A model generated the notes under the pieces. The model was not told where the DNA came from. It saw only the letters and a program-made list of their open reading frames with translations, and made no database searches. Below are positions 34,176 to 43,476 of a DNA stretch of 64,000 nucleotides, one piece after another. The stretch is taken from assembly GCA_000621425.1 (NCBI GenBank), contig JHYJ01000006.1, positions 248,001-312,000 on the forward strand. Reading direction: 5' to 3'. Every line of letters starts with the position of its first letter. Position 1 is the stretch's first letter. This DNA comes from Lachnospiraceae bacterium AB2028. Its GTDB lineage: Bacteria > Bacillota > Clostridia > Lachnospirales > Lachnospiraceae. The position numbers and the translations under genes are program-made.

Positions 34176-34820
34176 ATGAGTGAAAAGAGATTTGTGGTGG
34201 CACTTACAAGAACCTGCGGAAGCGGAGCAACATGGATAGGCGAGAAGCTGGCAGAGGATTACGGAATCGATTTTTACGACAAGAAGATACTGCGCCTTGC
34301 CAGCGAGGACAGCGGCATCAGCGAGGCTCTTTTTGCAAAGGCAGACGAGACCATGAAGCACAGCCTTCTCTATAAGGTTACGCAGAAGGTTTATAACGGC
34401 GAAGTGATACCGCCGGAAAGCCCTGACTATACGAAGAACGATAACCTCTTTGCTTTCCAGGCGAAGGTTCTGAAGGAACTGGCAGAAAGAGAATCCTTTG
34501 TCTGCATCGGAAGAGGCGCCGACTATATACTGAAGGATTTTCCTCATGTGGTGAAGGTTTTCGTCTGTGCACCAATGGAGAAGTGCATACAGACCGAAAT
34601 GGAACGTCTTTCCATGGACAGGAAGACTGCTGAAAAGCATATCAATGAATTTGATAAATACAGAAGATCATATTATAAATACCATACGGGACGTGAATGG
34701 GAGAGTCCGTATAACTACGATCTCTGCCTCAATACCGGTGATATCACAATTGAGCAGGGAGCAAAAGTAATTGAGGATTACATAGCCAACAAATATGGCA
34801 TAACTGTAAAAAATAAATAA
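34176..34820 (+). CDS. Cytidylate kinase-like family protein
   Basis: A P-loop protein of the cytidylate kinase-like family (Cytidylate_kin2), 214 residues from ATG 34176, which has AAAGGAGG upstream. The N-terminal FVVALTRTCGSGATWIGEKLAEDYG has a P-loop in which the usual Lys is missing (GSGATW), as in this family. DFYDKKILR is the typical strand-helix following it. Members are widespread in Clostridia, and the natural substrate is undefined. True CMP kinase activity should not be assumed. It lies between pyrimidine genes and a DUF58 gene. Confidence 0.82.
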   Translation: MSEKRFVVALTRTCGSGATWIGEKLAEDYGIDFYDKKILRLASEDSGISEALFAKADETMKHSLLYKVTQKVYNGEVIPPESPDYTKNDNLFAFQAKVLKELAERESFVCIGRGADYILKDFPHVVKVFVCAPMEKCIQTEMERLSMDRKTAEKHINEFDKYRRSYYKYHTGREWESPYNYDLCLNTGDITIEQGAKVIEDYIANKYGITVKNK

Positions 34821-34885
34821 ATCCGTTAATTCAGAAATGACCGCATGGCCGGTGTAATGCTGGAATGTGCGGTTCGGAGGGGAGA

Positions 34886-35785
34886 ATGTTTGATCGAAGG
34901 TACTATGACAGGCTGGGGAGACTCAGACTGGCAATAGAGAAAAAGAGCAATGCGTCTATGCAGGGCGGACGGAAGAGCAGCAGGAAGGGTAATTCTGCCG
35001 AGTTTTCCGATTTCAGGGAATACATGCCCGGAGACGATATCCGTTCCATTGACTGGAATGCATATGCCAGGCTGGACAGGCTTTATATCAAAGAGTTCAT
35101 GGAGGAAAAGGAGAGTACCATAACCTTTATCCTTGATTTCAGCCGTTCAATGGAATATGGGGAAAAGAAAAAGTCGGAGCTTGCCAGTGAGCTTACTGCG
35201 GCGCTTTCCTATATTGCACTTTTGAATCAGGACAGGGTAATGGTAATGGATGCGGCCAATCCTGCAAGGAGGTTCTTTGCATCAGGAGGTAAGGCTGGTT
35301 ACAGGAATCTGGAGCGGTTCCTGGAAAGCACTACGGGGTCGGAGCCGGCAGATCTTTTCGGGGCGGTAAAGAGCCTGGATAAGATGCAGGCTGGCCTTAC
35401 CATAGTAATCTCAGACTTCATGTCCGAGGATTTCATAACCCTGGACGATAAGACGCCACAGTCGGAACTGCCATTGGTAAAGATGATAAGATACCTAAAG
35501 TTCCGAAAGCAGTCTGTAGTCCTGCTGCATGTGCTTGCAAAGGAAGAAACGGATATAACCCTTGAGGGAACCTGCAATCTTATTGATTCAGAAGATAATG
35601 AATCGAAACTCAGGGTGACAATGGATTCCGAGAGCATAGGCAGATATAACGCAGGGCTCAAGGCTTTTACAGGGAACCTTAAGTCAATTTGCAAGAAGAA
35701 CGGCGCAGGGTATCATCTCTGCAACACGGGAACAAGTTTTGACCGTATAATATTTAATGAACTGAAAGACCTGTATGAATGGTAA
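34886..35785 (+). CDS. DUF58 domain protein
   Basis: A 299-residue protein from ATG 34886 with GGAGGGG upstream. The DUF58 core is shown by SDFREYMPGDDIRSIDWNAYAR near residue 45 and a von Willebrand-like fold with DFSRSM near residue 90. These proteins usually work with a MoxR AAA+ ATPase and BatA-type membrane proteins in metal- or stress-linked folding assemblies. Here the BatA-like fusion follows directly at 35861, but no MoxR gene is in the window. Cytosolic; no signal peptide. Confidence 0.9.
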   Translation: MFDRRYYDRLGRLRLAIEKKSNASMQGGRKSSRKGNSAEFSDFREYMPGDDIRSIDWNAYARLDRLYIKEFMEEKESTITFILDFSRSMEYGEKKKSELASELTAALSYIALLNQDRVMVMDAANPARRFFASGGKAGYRNLERFLESTTGSEPADLFGAVKSLDKMQAGLTIVISDFMSEDFITLDDKTPQSELPLVKMIRYLKFRKQSVVLLHVLAKEETDITLEGTCNLIDSEDNESKLRVTMDSESIGRYNAGLKAFTGNLKSICKKNGAGYHLCNTGTSFDRIIFNELKDLYEW

Positions 35786-35815
35786 GGCCGTTGATGTAGT
35801 TTGTTATGAGGGAGG

Positions 35816-35846
35816 ATGTCTGTGAGAATTTTTGTATCGCAGACAT
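35816..35846 (+). promoter_or_regulatory. Hairpin upstream of the large VWA fusion gene
   Basis: ATGTCTGTGA (35816-35825) pairs with TCGCAGACAT (35837-35846) with one G-U pair and an 11-base loop. The ribosome site GGAGGAG of the next gene begins four bases later. No T-run follows, so a role in mRNA stability or translation is likelier than termination. Confidence 0.45.
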
Positions 35847-35860
35847 GATGGAGGAGTGAA

Positions 35861-38800
35861 ATGTCATTTTCTAGTTTGTGGCCGCTTATTTTTATTGGTG
35901 CCATACCTGTAATAGTAATTCTTTATCTTTTAAAGCCCAAGGGGAAGGATGTGGAGATTTCTTCAAATCTTCTCTGGAAACATATCTTCAAGAATCAACA
36001 GTCCAAAACGTTTTTTGAAAAATTCATTCACGAGATACTGATGTATCTGCAGATACTTGTGATGTTTCTTTTGATACTTGCGCTTATGGCGCCTTTTGTG
36101 ATGACTGATTCGCTGACAGGTGGAAGCACAGTCATAGTTATTGACAATTCTTTCAGCATGCAGCACCTTAACGCTGATGGTAAGACCAGGTTAGACGAAG
36201 CAAAGGCCCAGGCTCTTGACTATGTAGCAGGTGGCGGAGAAATCACTATCATTTCTGCATCGGATTCCGTAAAGATACTCATATCCAATTCACAGGATAG
36301 GAATAGACTCAGGCAGACCATAAACAGCATTGCGGCTGATGATACGGAAGGTGACGCATCTGACCTTTACAGCCTTCTGTCAACAATTGAAGCCGACCAT
36401 ACTCTGATACTGACTGACGGCTACGGCTGTGATGCTCTGAGTGCTTATGCAGAGATTCTTAAAGCTGATGTCATTGATACCGGTGAGGCAGTTTCTAATG
36501 TTTCACTTGATTACGTTTTTGCGGGCGAAAAGGACGGCAAGCAGCAGGTATCCGTAAGATTTACGGATTATAGTGATGCTGCGGCCACAATGGATGTTTC
36601 CCTTTATGATGTCAGCGGAAACCTGATAGAACTTAAGAGTGCCCATACCGATGCAGGAAAGAGCGGTTCCGTGCTTTTTGAAAATGTTCCCGCAGGTGGA
36701 GATTATTACAGGGCGGAGATCTCATCGATACAGTTTGATAAGTCCAGCGTATCTGCCGGTTCGGTGGTCGCATCCCATGACCGGGATTCTCTTTCCCAGG
36801 ATAACGCGGCGTATGCGCTGACCCATGAGAGTGGCGAGGTAAACGGCATGCTGGTGGGAGGCGGAAATACCTTTATAGAGCGGGCTTTCTTTGCTGTGAC
36901 CGGAAATGATATGGTTCGTGCAGTTTCGGATAATGCGCTGGAGGCCAGTCCGTCTACGTTGGTAATTTATGATGCCGGCATGGTAAGGGCGCAGAATACG
37001 ACAAATTCAATGGAATTCATGCCGGGAAATGCGGCAGGTACCCTTTCCCATGTGACTATAAAAGTTAAAGAATGCGAGCTTACGGAAGGGCTCGGAGATT
37101 TTAATATTGGCGCAAATGAGGTCTTCTACTATGATGTGCCGGAGTGGGCAGAAAGCTTCATGGAAGTGGAAGATAAATGTGTGGGCTACTACGGTATAAA
37201 CCAGGGCCACCGTGAAGTGGTGGTAGGTTTTGACATAAGGGAAAGTGATTTTGCCCTGCAGGCAGAATTCCCTGTATTTATGGCTGAATCCGTAAGCTAT
37301 CTTTCGGATATGGGAATGCTGGCAAAGAATACGTATGAAACGGGTGACAGTATAGTACTCAATCCTTTGCCTGATTATATCCAGATATCAGGGGTTCCCG
37401 TGGGCAGGCTTGAGCGTGCAGGTGTGTTCTATGTGACAGCAGGACTTAAGAATGAATACTATGTGGTGGCATCACCGGCATTGGGTAGGGACGGTAAGGT
37501 TACTTCAGATAATCTTATTTACTCCGGAACGCAGAGTGCAGCAAAGGCAAAGAAGAGCCTGTGCTGGATTCTCCTTGCGGTAGCACTTATCCTGCTCGTA
37601 TTAGAGTGGATACTCTATGTAAAGAAGATGAATTACCGGAGAAAATTCTATCTCATACTCCGGATAATAATAATGATCCTTGTGATACTTTCCATGCTGG
37701 GAATAAGGTTTCCAAGGAAGGCAAAGGATGTTACCACGGTATTTGTAGTGGACTATTCCGTCAGCGATGAGGAAAATATGGAAGCCTTTGAGGATTTCAT
37801 AGATGATGCGCTGAAGGATATGCCGGCAAATAACAAATATGCCATAGTAGGTTTCGGAAGGGATGCCGTGGTGGACCAGTTCGTTACTGACAGGGATATG
37901 TTCATGGGCCTGAATTCCGCTGCGGATGATACTGCTACCAATTTCGAAAAAGCTCTGCAGAGAGCTATATCACTTATACCCGCTGATTCCGCCGGAAGGA
38001 TAGTGGTACTTACTGACGGAAAACAGACGGCAGGCGACATTGAGAATACCGTTTCAATGATCAGGTCCGGTGAGATAAGCTTGGAGGCTTATGTACTTGG
38101 TTCGGAATCCGGTGATGACTGTTACATAGAATCAGTGGATATGCCGGATGAACTGCATCCAGGTGATAAGTATTATATGACGGTGGCACTGGAGAGTAAC
38201 TATGAAACAGATGCCATCATAAAGATAATGTCTGACGGCAATGTGGTAACCCAGGAGTCAGTACACCTGCGTTCCGGACATAATGAGTTTATCTTTGAAG
38301 AAACAGTTACGGGGGACTCCCTGGAACAGTTTACGGTAGAAGTTGAAGCTATGGGGGATACCTGTGCCGAGAATGATGTTTACGATGCATACTCAGAGGT
38401 TACAAATGCACCGAAAATACTAGTGCTCAGAGGTAACGGTGAAAACTATGCTCCCTTTGAGGCTCTGCTTTCTGCGATAAATGTTAATGCGGAGATAAAG
38501 AAGGCTTCAAATGCGCCTGAAACCCTGAATGACCTTCTGGTATATAGGGCTGTCATCATAGAGAATGCTTATTTCGGTGAGCTTCCGGAAGGATTCCTTG
38601 ATAATCTTGAGACCTATGTAAAAGATTATGGACGCGGACTGATAATGACCGGCGGCGAGGACAGTTTCATGCTGGGCGGATACAACGATACGGTAGTGGA
38701 AGATGTACTGCCCGTCAATATGGAGCTTAGGAGCGTGGTTGAGGTGCCGAAGACTGCAATCGTAATGGTAATAGACCATTCCGGTTCCATGGATGATTAT

Positions 38801-40384
38801 GCCGGAAACGGATTTACCATCCTTGACATGGCGCTTGAGGCTTCCAAGCGTGCTGTAGACAATATGCGTGATACGGATGATGTTGGAGTCCTGGCATTTG
38901 ACGATTATTTCAAATGGTATCATCCTATTTCGGATGCATCTGACAAGCAGGGGATAAAGGATGATATTGATTCTATTCCTAGTGGCGGCGGTACGATTAT
39001 AATGCCTGCACTTGAGGAGGCCAGGGCTGAGATAAAGTACAGCGATGCCCAGGTAAAGCATATCATACTCCTTACTGATGGTATGGGTGAGACAGATAAT
39101 TTCTCATCGGTAATAAGCAAGATAAATGCAGACAATGTAACGCTTTCCACGGTTGCAGTAGGCCAGTATTCGGATACTGCGCTTATGGCTGACCTGGCAA
39201 AGCAGTGCGGCGGAAGATACTATTACGCCGATGGTAATACAGACCTGCCCAGGATATTCTCTCAGGAAGTTTTCATGGGCGGAAACACATATATCAAGAA
39301 CGGCGACTATTCGCTTTCAGTGGCATCAAGCGATATAACAAACGGCCTGTTTGAAAACGGTTGGTTTAACATACTTGGTTATGTGGCCGGCTCGCCTAAG
39401 ACTGGAGCGCAGCAGTTAGTTATAAGTGATGAGGGCGATCCTGTCCTTACCGCATGGCAGTACGGTCTTGGTAAGACCATTGCATGGAATACCAGCGTGG
39501 ATGGCGGCTGGACTGCAGCTTATTCAGGAAATGATGATTATGCTGAACTTTGGCGCAGGATGATAGACTATGTCACCGGCACCGGCGGAGTAGGCGAGGA
39601 CCGTGTGGATGTAAAGCAGGTAGGCGAGCAGACCGTGCTTGAATACTATACGGATGAGTATTCTGATGGAACGGAGATCACAGCAATATATACAAGCCCG
39701 GACGGTGAAACCGGTGATGTTAATTTTACTGCATCGGAGCCCGGTGTTTATCGTGCGGTTATAGATTCTACTCAAAAAGGATTGTATAATATCAACGTCC
39801 GCCGCAGCGATGACGGTACCATACAGGGAGCCTTTACTACCGCCAGCGTGGTACAGTACAGTGATGAGTACAGGTTTGACATAACGGACAAGAGTTTCCG
39901 GACCTTTGTGGAGAATTACGGTTTCTATCTGACGCCGGAAGACAATATTTGGAAAAAACTTGAGGTCAGCACTGCAGGAAGCATAGATCTGACGAATTTC
40001 TTTATCATACTTGCCATGATACTGTTCTTGGCTGATATCGCCGGTAGGAGATTCGGCTGGGAACCTGCAAAGAGAAACTTTAAGCTGCTGGGCAAGAAAC
40101 AGAAGTTGCAGCCGGCTGGTGCTACGGAAGGTGTTATGGCAGATGGAAATGCAGCACCCGGAACGGCTGGTCAGTCAGGTAATGCTCAGTTTAATGTTGC
40201 TCCCGGACAGATGCCGTCACAGGGCACACCCGGAATGAATGCGGGGGTTCCCGGATCACAGCCGATGCCTGCAGCAGCTAAGGTAAATAAGGGCAAGGCA
40301 TCAAAGAAAAAGGCTGAGCCTGAAAATGACACCCTGGATACATCCGCGCTTCTTAAGAAAAAGCGTGAGCGTAACAATGGTTAA
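35861..40384 (+). CDS. Giant BatA-type membrane protein fused to VWA and amidotransferase-like domains
   Basis: A 1507-residue protein with GGAGGAG upstream. The N-terminal BatA-like part has two membrane helices (about 4-25, 59-82) and a von Willebrand domain with metal motif DNSFS near residue 95. About 400 residues of beta-rich sequence follow, then two more helices (about 565-586, 596-612). Next are a second VWA (DYSVS near 631), a class I amidotransferase-like fold with GRGLIMTGGEDSFMLGG near residue 930, and a third VWA with DHSGSM near 971. A final helix lies near 1370-1390, then a disordered Gly/Pro/Met-rich tail ends in a Lys/Arg-rich motif. It pairs with the DUF58 gene upstream. It looks like two genes joined into one, probably acting at the membrane in a metal- or stress-related assembly (inference). 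Confidence 0.88.
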   Translation: MSFSSLWPLIFIGAIPVIVILYLLKPKGKDVEISSNLLWKHIFKNQQSKTFFEKFIHEILMYLQILVMFLLILALMAPFVMTDSLTGGSTVIVIDNSFSMQHLNADGKTRLDEAKAQALDYVAGGGEITIISASDSVKILISNSQDRNRLRQTINSIAADDTEGDASDLYSLLSTIEADHTLILTDGYGCDALSAYAEILKADVIDTGEAVSNVSLDYVFAGEKDGKQQVSVRFTDYSDAAATMDVSLYDVSGNLIELKSAHTDAGKSGSVLFENVPAGGDYYRAEISSIQFDKSSVSAGSVVASHDRDSLSQDNAAYALTHESGEVNGMLVGGGNTFIERAFFAVTGNDMVRAVSDNALEASPSTLVIYDAGMVRAQNTTNSMEFMPGNAAGTLSHVTIKVKECELTEGLGDFNIGANEVFYYDVPEWAESFMEVEDKCVGYYGINQGHREVVVGFDIRESDFALQAEFPVFMAESVSYLSDMGMLAKNTYETGDSIVLNPLPDYIQISGVPVGRLERAGVFYVTAGLKNEYYVVASPALGRDGKVTSDNLIYSGTQSAAKAKKSLCWILLAVALILLVLEWILYVKKMNYRRKFYLILRIIIMILVILSMLGIRFPRKAKDVTTVFVVDYSVSDEENMEAFEDFIDDALKDMPANNKYAIVGFGRDAVVDQFVTDRDMFMGLNSAADDTATNFEKALQRAISLIPADSAGRIVVLTDGKQTAGDIENTVSMIRSGEISLEAYVLGSESGDDCYIESVDMPDELHPGDKYYMTVALESNYETDAIIKIMSDGNVVTQESVHLRSGHNEFIFEETVTGDSLEQFTVEVEAMGDTCAENDVYDAYSEVTNAPKILVLRGNGENYAPFEALLSAINVNAEIKKASNAPETLNDLLVYRAVIIENAYFGELPEGFLDNLETYVKDYGRGLIMTGGEDSFMLGGYNDTVVEDVLPVNMELRSVVEVPKTAIVMVIDHSGSMDDYAGNGFTILDMALEASKRAVDNMRDTDDVGVLAFDDYFKWYHPISDASDKQGIKDDIDSIPSGGGTIIMPALEEARAEIKYSDAQVKHIILLTDGMGETDNFSSVISKINADNVTLSTVAVGQYSDTALMADLAKQCGGRYYYADGNTDLPRIFSQEVFMGGNTYIKNGDYSLSVASSDITNGLFENGWFNILGYVAGSPKTGAQQLVISDEGDPVLTAWQYGLGKTIAWNTSVDGGWTAAYSGNDDYAELWRRMIDYVTGTGGVGEDRVDVKQVGEQTVLEYYTDEYSDGTEITAIYTSPDGETGDVNFTASEPGVYRAVIDSTQKGLYNINVRRSDDGTIQGAFTTASVVQYSDEYRFDITDKSFRTFVENYGFYLTPEDNIWKKLEVSTAGSIDLTNFFIILAMILFLADIAGRRFGWEPAKRNFKLLGKKQKLQPAGATEGVMADGNAAPGTAGQSGNAQFNVAPGQMPSQGTPGMNAGVPGSQPMPAAAKVNKGKASKKKAEPENDTLDTSALLKKKRERNNG

Positions 40385-40420
40385 TAATTAAATATAATAT
40401 TACTTTTTAGGAGGCTTGCA

Positions 40421-41758
40421 ATGAGGATTGCTGTTATTGGAACCGGATATGTAGGTCTGGTCACGGGCACATGCTTTTCAGACATGGGAAATGATGTCTG
40501 GTGTGTGGATGTGGATGCGGATAAGATCGAGAGGCTTAAGCAGGGAATAATTCCCATATATGAGCCGGGCCTGTCGGACCTTGTACTTAAGAATTTCAAA
40601 GCCGGTTCGCTGCGGTTTACTACAAAAATAGAAGAGGCGCTGGAGAAGGCAAATATATGCTTTATAGCAGTGGGTACGCCTATGGGTGAGGACGGATCTG
40701 CGGATCTTCATTATGTGCTGGAGGTTGCTAAGAGCATAGGCCAGACCATGAAACGCCATATGTATGTGGTGGATAAGTCTACGGTTCCTGTGGGAACAGC
40801 TTTGAAAGTACGCGATACCATACAGAAGGCTCTTAATGACAGGGGGTCAGACCTTACTTTTGATGTGATTTCCAATCCGGAGTTCCTGAAGGAGGGAACG
40901 GCCGTATCGGATTGCATGCGTCCGGACAGAATCGTAATTGGTGCTGATACTGACGACGCTGCAGAAGTGATGCGTGAGTTGTATAGGCACTATGTGCTTA
41001 ACACTGATACATTTATCCTTATGGATGTAGCCAGTGCTGAGATGACGAAATATACCGCAAATTCAATGCTTGCCACAAAGATCTCTTTTATGAATGAAAT
41101 ATCCAGGATATGTGAGCAGGTAGGAGCAGATGTCAATAAAGTAAGGAAGGGCATAGGATCTGATAAGCGTATAGGCTACAGCTTTATCTATCCCGGCTGC
41201 GGATACGGCGGAAGCTGTTTCCCTAAGGATGTAAAAGCGCTTATAAGCACTGCAGCTGAGTATGGCTATGATGCAAAACTTCTTGCTGCTGTTGAGGATG
41301 TAAATAAGGCACAGAAACATGTTATATCCAATAAGGTGAAAGAGTGTTTTGGAAATGACTTAAGCGGAAAGAAATTTGCCGTATGGGGGCTTTCATTCAA
41401 GCCTGATACGGATGACATGCGTGAGGCATCATCCATAACGATAATCAACGACCTGACGGAAGCTGGGGCAGAGATAGTCGCATATGATCCCAAGGCTGTA
41501 GAAGAGGCAAAGAAATGCTATCTTAAAGACAACAATCATGTTGCATATGTGGAGAATAAGTATGATGCCCTTAAGGATGCGGATGCTCTTATACTGGTTA
41601 CTGAATGGAAGGAATTCAGAAGCCCGGATTTCGAGAGGATGAAGGAGCTGCTTAAGAATCCGGTTATATTTGACGGAAGGAATATCTACGGTACATATAC
41701 TGCAAATAAGAACGGTTTTGACTACTATCAGATAGGCGTAAGGTCATCCAAGGCATAA
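40421..41758 (+). CDS. ugd: UDP-glucose 6-dehydrogenase
   Basis: Oxidises UDP-glucose to UDP-glucuronate for surface polysaccharide synthesis. It is 445 residues with ribosome site TAGGAGG. The NAD-binding motif IGTGYVGLVTGTCFSDMG is at the N-terminus. NPEFLKEG and the catalytic Cys in YPGCGYGGSCFPKD lie centrally, and a C-terminal UDP-binding domain contains KFAVWGLSFKPDTDDMREA. A weak GC-rich dyad downstream (41763-41783) could slow transcription. It is the only sugar-nucleotide gene in this part; glf lies 12 kb away. Confidence 0.95.
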   Translation: MRIAVIGTGYVGLVTGTCFSDMGNDVWCVDVDADKIERLKQGIIPIYEPGLSDLVLKNFKAGSLRFTTKIEEALEKANICFIAVGTPMGEDGSADLHYVLEVAKSIGQTMKRHMYVVDKSTVPVGTALKVRDTIQKALNDRGSDLTFDVISNPEFLKEGTAVSDCMRPDRIVIGADTDDAAEVMRELYRHYVLNTDTFILMDVASAEMTKYTANSMLATKISFMNEISRICEQVGADVNKVRKGIGSDKRIGYSFIYPGCGYGGSCFPKDVKALISTAAEYGYDAKLLAAVEDVNKAQKHVISNKVKECFGNDLSGKKFAVWGLSFKPDTDDMREASSITIINDLTEAGAEIVAYDPKAVEEAKKCYLKDNNHVAYVENKYDALKDADALILVTEWKEFRSPDFERMKELLKNPVIFDGRNIYGTYTANKNGFDYYQIGVRSSKA

Positions 41759-41830
41759 ATTTGCCCCACACCCAAATGGTGGGGATGAGCTGTTGATTTT
41801 TATAATAATATATAAAAGTAAACAGTTTTA

Positions 41831-41839
41831 TGGTAAAAT
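41831..41839 (+). promoter_or_regulatory. Candidate extended -10 promoter of the SPFH gene
   Basis: TATGGTAAAAT at 41829-41839 contains TGG before TAAAAT, an extended -10 element. The identical 11 bases occur before ppdK at 50494-50504. The -35 position is poor in both. Confidence 0.4.
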
Positions 41840-41958
41840 GAATCCGGTGCAGATAACCTGCGTCGTGTGTGATTCATAAAAATTGTAACTGTTCAGAATC
41901 AGATGGGTTATGAATGGTTGCGGTGAATTACAATTTTATTCAAGAAGGGAGAAGTAAT

Positions 41959-43341
41959 ATGGGATTAATTCAGGCAATTAAGGCATCAGGTATTGCCGGC
42001 GCTGCAATGGGAGCCGGCAGCAGTGTTCTTGCCGATCAGTGGAAAGAGTATTTTTACTGTGATGCAATGGACAAGAATGTTCTTATGACCGTAGGTCAGA
42101 AGAAGACAACCAAGAACTCTGCAAATACCAAGGGGAGTGACAACATCATATCCAACGGATCAAGGATTGCAGTGGCTGACGGCCAGTGCATGATCATCGT
42201 TGATAACGGCAAGATCGTTGAGGTCTGTGCAGAACCCGGTGAATTCACTTATGATACATCAACCGAGCCCAGCATATTCTACGGCGGACTTGGCAAGGGC
42301 ATACTTGATTCGTTCAAGAAGTGGGGTGAGCGTATCACTTTCGGCGGAGATACAGCCCGCGTACAGAAGGTTTATTATTTTAACTTACTGGAGATAATGG
42401 ACAACAAATTCGGTACACCGAATCCCGTTATGTTCCGTGCAGTTGATAAGAATATCGGACTTGACCTGGAAGTAAACTTAAGATGTAACGGTACATATTC
42501 CTACAGACTTACAGATCCTCTTGTATTCTATAAGAATGTTGCAGGTAATATTGCTGACGGTTACTATACAAGGGACAAGATCGATGCACAGCTTAAGGCT
42601 GAGTTCATCGATGCACTTGGAACCGGCCTTGCAGAGATTGCTGACTTAGAGATCCGTCCCAACCAGCTTCCTAAGCATACCGAAGAGCTTAAGAATGCCA
42701 TGAACAATGCACTGGCTGAAAGCTGGGCTCAGGACAGAGGTATCAGCATTGAGAAGATCGCAATGTCTGTTCCTACTCTTACACCTGAAGACATGAAGAT
42801 GATCCAGGATCTGCAGAGGGCAAGCGCTATGGGTAACAGCGCAGCTATGATGGCTGGTACCATGACGGCAGCTACAGCAGACGCTATGAAGACTGCAGCA
42901 GGCAACTCTGCCGGCGCTATGACAGGTTTCATGGGAATGGGTTTCGCTCAGAATGCAGCAGGCGCTAATACAATATCTAATCTTGCAGCTCAGGCTCAGC
43001 AGCAGCAGGCACAGCCCGCTCCGCAGGCTGCACCTCAGATGCAGGCAGCAGGTGTGGTTGCAGCAGCCGGCTGGAAGTGTGGCAAGTGCGGCAAGGACGG
43101 CAATACCGGTAAGTTCTGTGCAGAGTGCGGTGAGGCTAAGCCTGCGGACGCAGAAGGCTGGAAATGCTCATGCGGCGCTGTAAATAAGGGTAAGTTCTGC
43201 CAGGAGTGCGGAGCTAAGAAACCTGAAGGCGCACCTCTTTACAGATGTGACAAGTGCGGCTGGGAGCCCGAGGATCCTCATAATCCTCCTAAGTTCTGTC
43301 CTGAGTGCGGCGATATATTCGACGACAACGATAAGGTTTGA
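41959..43341 (+). CDS. SPFH-domain protein with C-terminal zinc ribbons (YdjI-like)
   Basis: A 460-residue cytosolic protein from ATG 41959, preceded by AAGGGAGAAG. Residues about 20-290 form an SPFH/prohibitin-like domain as in Bacillus YdjI, a family annotated as virion-core-like. A low-complexity Ala/Met/Gln linker (about 295-370) follows. Three zinc-binding modules come next: WKCGKCGKDGNTGKFCAECG, WKCSCGAVNKGKFCQECG and YRCDKCGWEPEDP-FCPECG. YdjI-type proteins are thought to organise membrane or stress complexes; the ligand is unknown. It is monocistronic, with a candidate promoter and a strong terminator. Confidence 0.87.
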   Translation: MGLIQAIKASGIAGAAMGAGSSVLADQWKEYFYCDAMDKNVLMTVGQKKTTKNSANTKGSDNIISNGSRIAVADGQCMIIVDNGKIVEVCAEPGEFTYDTSTEPSIFYGGLGKGILDSFKKWGERITFGGDTARVQKVYYFNLLEIMDNKFGTPNPVMFRAVDKNIGLDLEVNLRCNGTYSYRLTDPLVFYKNVAGNIADGYYTRDKIDAQLKAEFIDALGTGLAEIADLEIRPNQLPKHTEELKNAMNNALAESWAQDRGISIEKIAMSVPTLTPEDMKMIQDLQRASAMGNSAAMMAGTMTAATADAMKTAAGNSAGAMTGFMGMGFAQNAAGANTISNLAAQAQQQQAQPAPQAAPQMQAAGVVAAAGWKCGKCGKDGNTGKFCAECGEAKPADAEGWKCSCGAVNKGKFCQECGAKKPEGAPLYRCDKCGWEPEDPHNPPKFCPECGDIFDDNDKV

Positions 43342-43389
43342 TCATAGGGGAGAAGGCTGCATTCAGTAGCCGGTAAGAATTAAAAACAA

Positions 43390-43430
43390 GGCACCGTTTC
43401 AGATGTGTATCATCGGAGCGGTGCCTTTTT
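43390..43430 (+). terminator. Terminator after the SPFH gene
   Basis: GGCACCG (43390-43396) pairs with CGGTGCC (43419-43425), extended through wobble pairs and an inner GATG/CATC stem, and is followed by five T. Confidence 0.9.
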
Positions 43431-43476
43431 CATTATTTATTATGAATCTGTTAAGTGTTTGGTTATGAGGTTTCCA

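Noticed and set aside
35806-35859. 17-residue ORF before the VWA fusion
   Set aside because: No ribosome site; the bases are better explained by the hairpin at 35816-35846.
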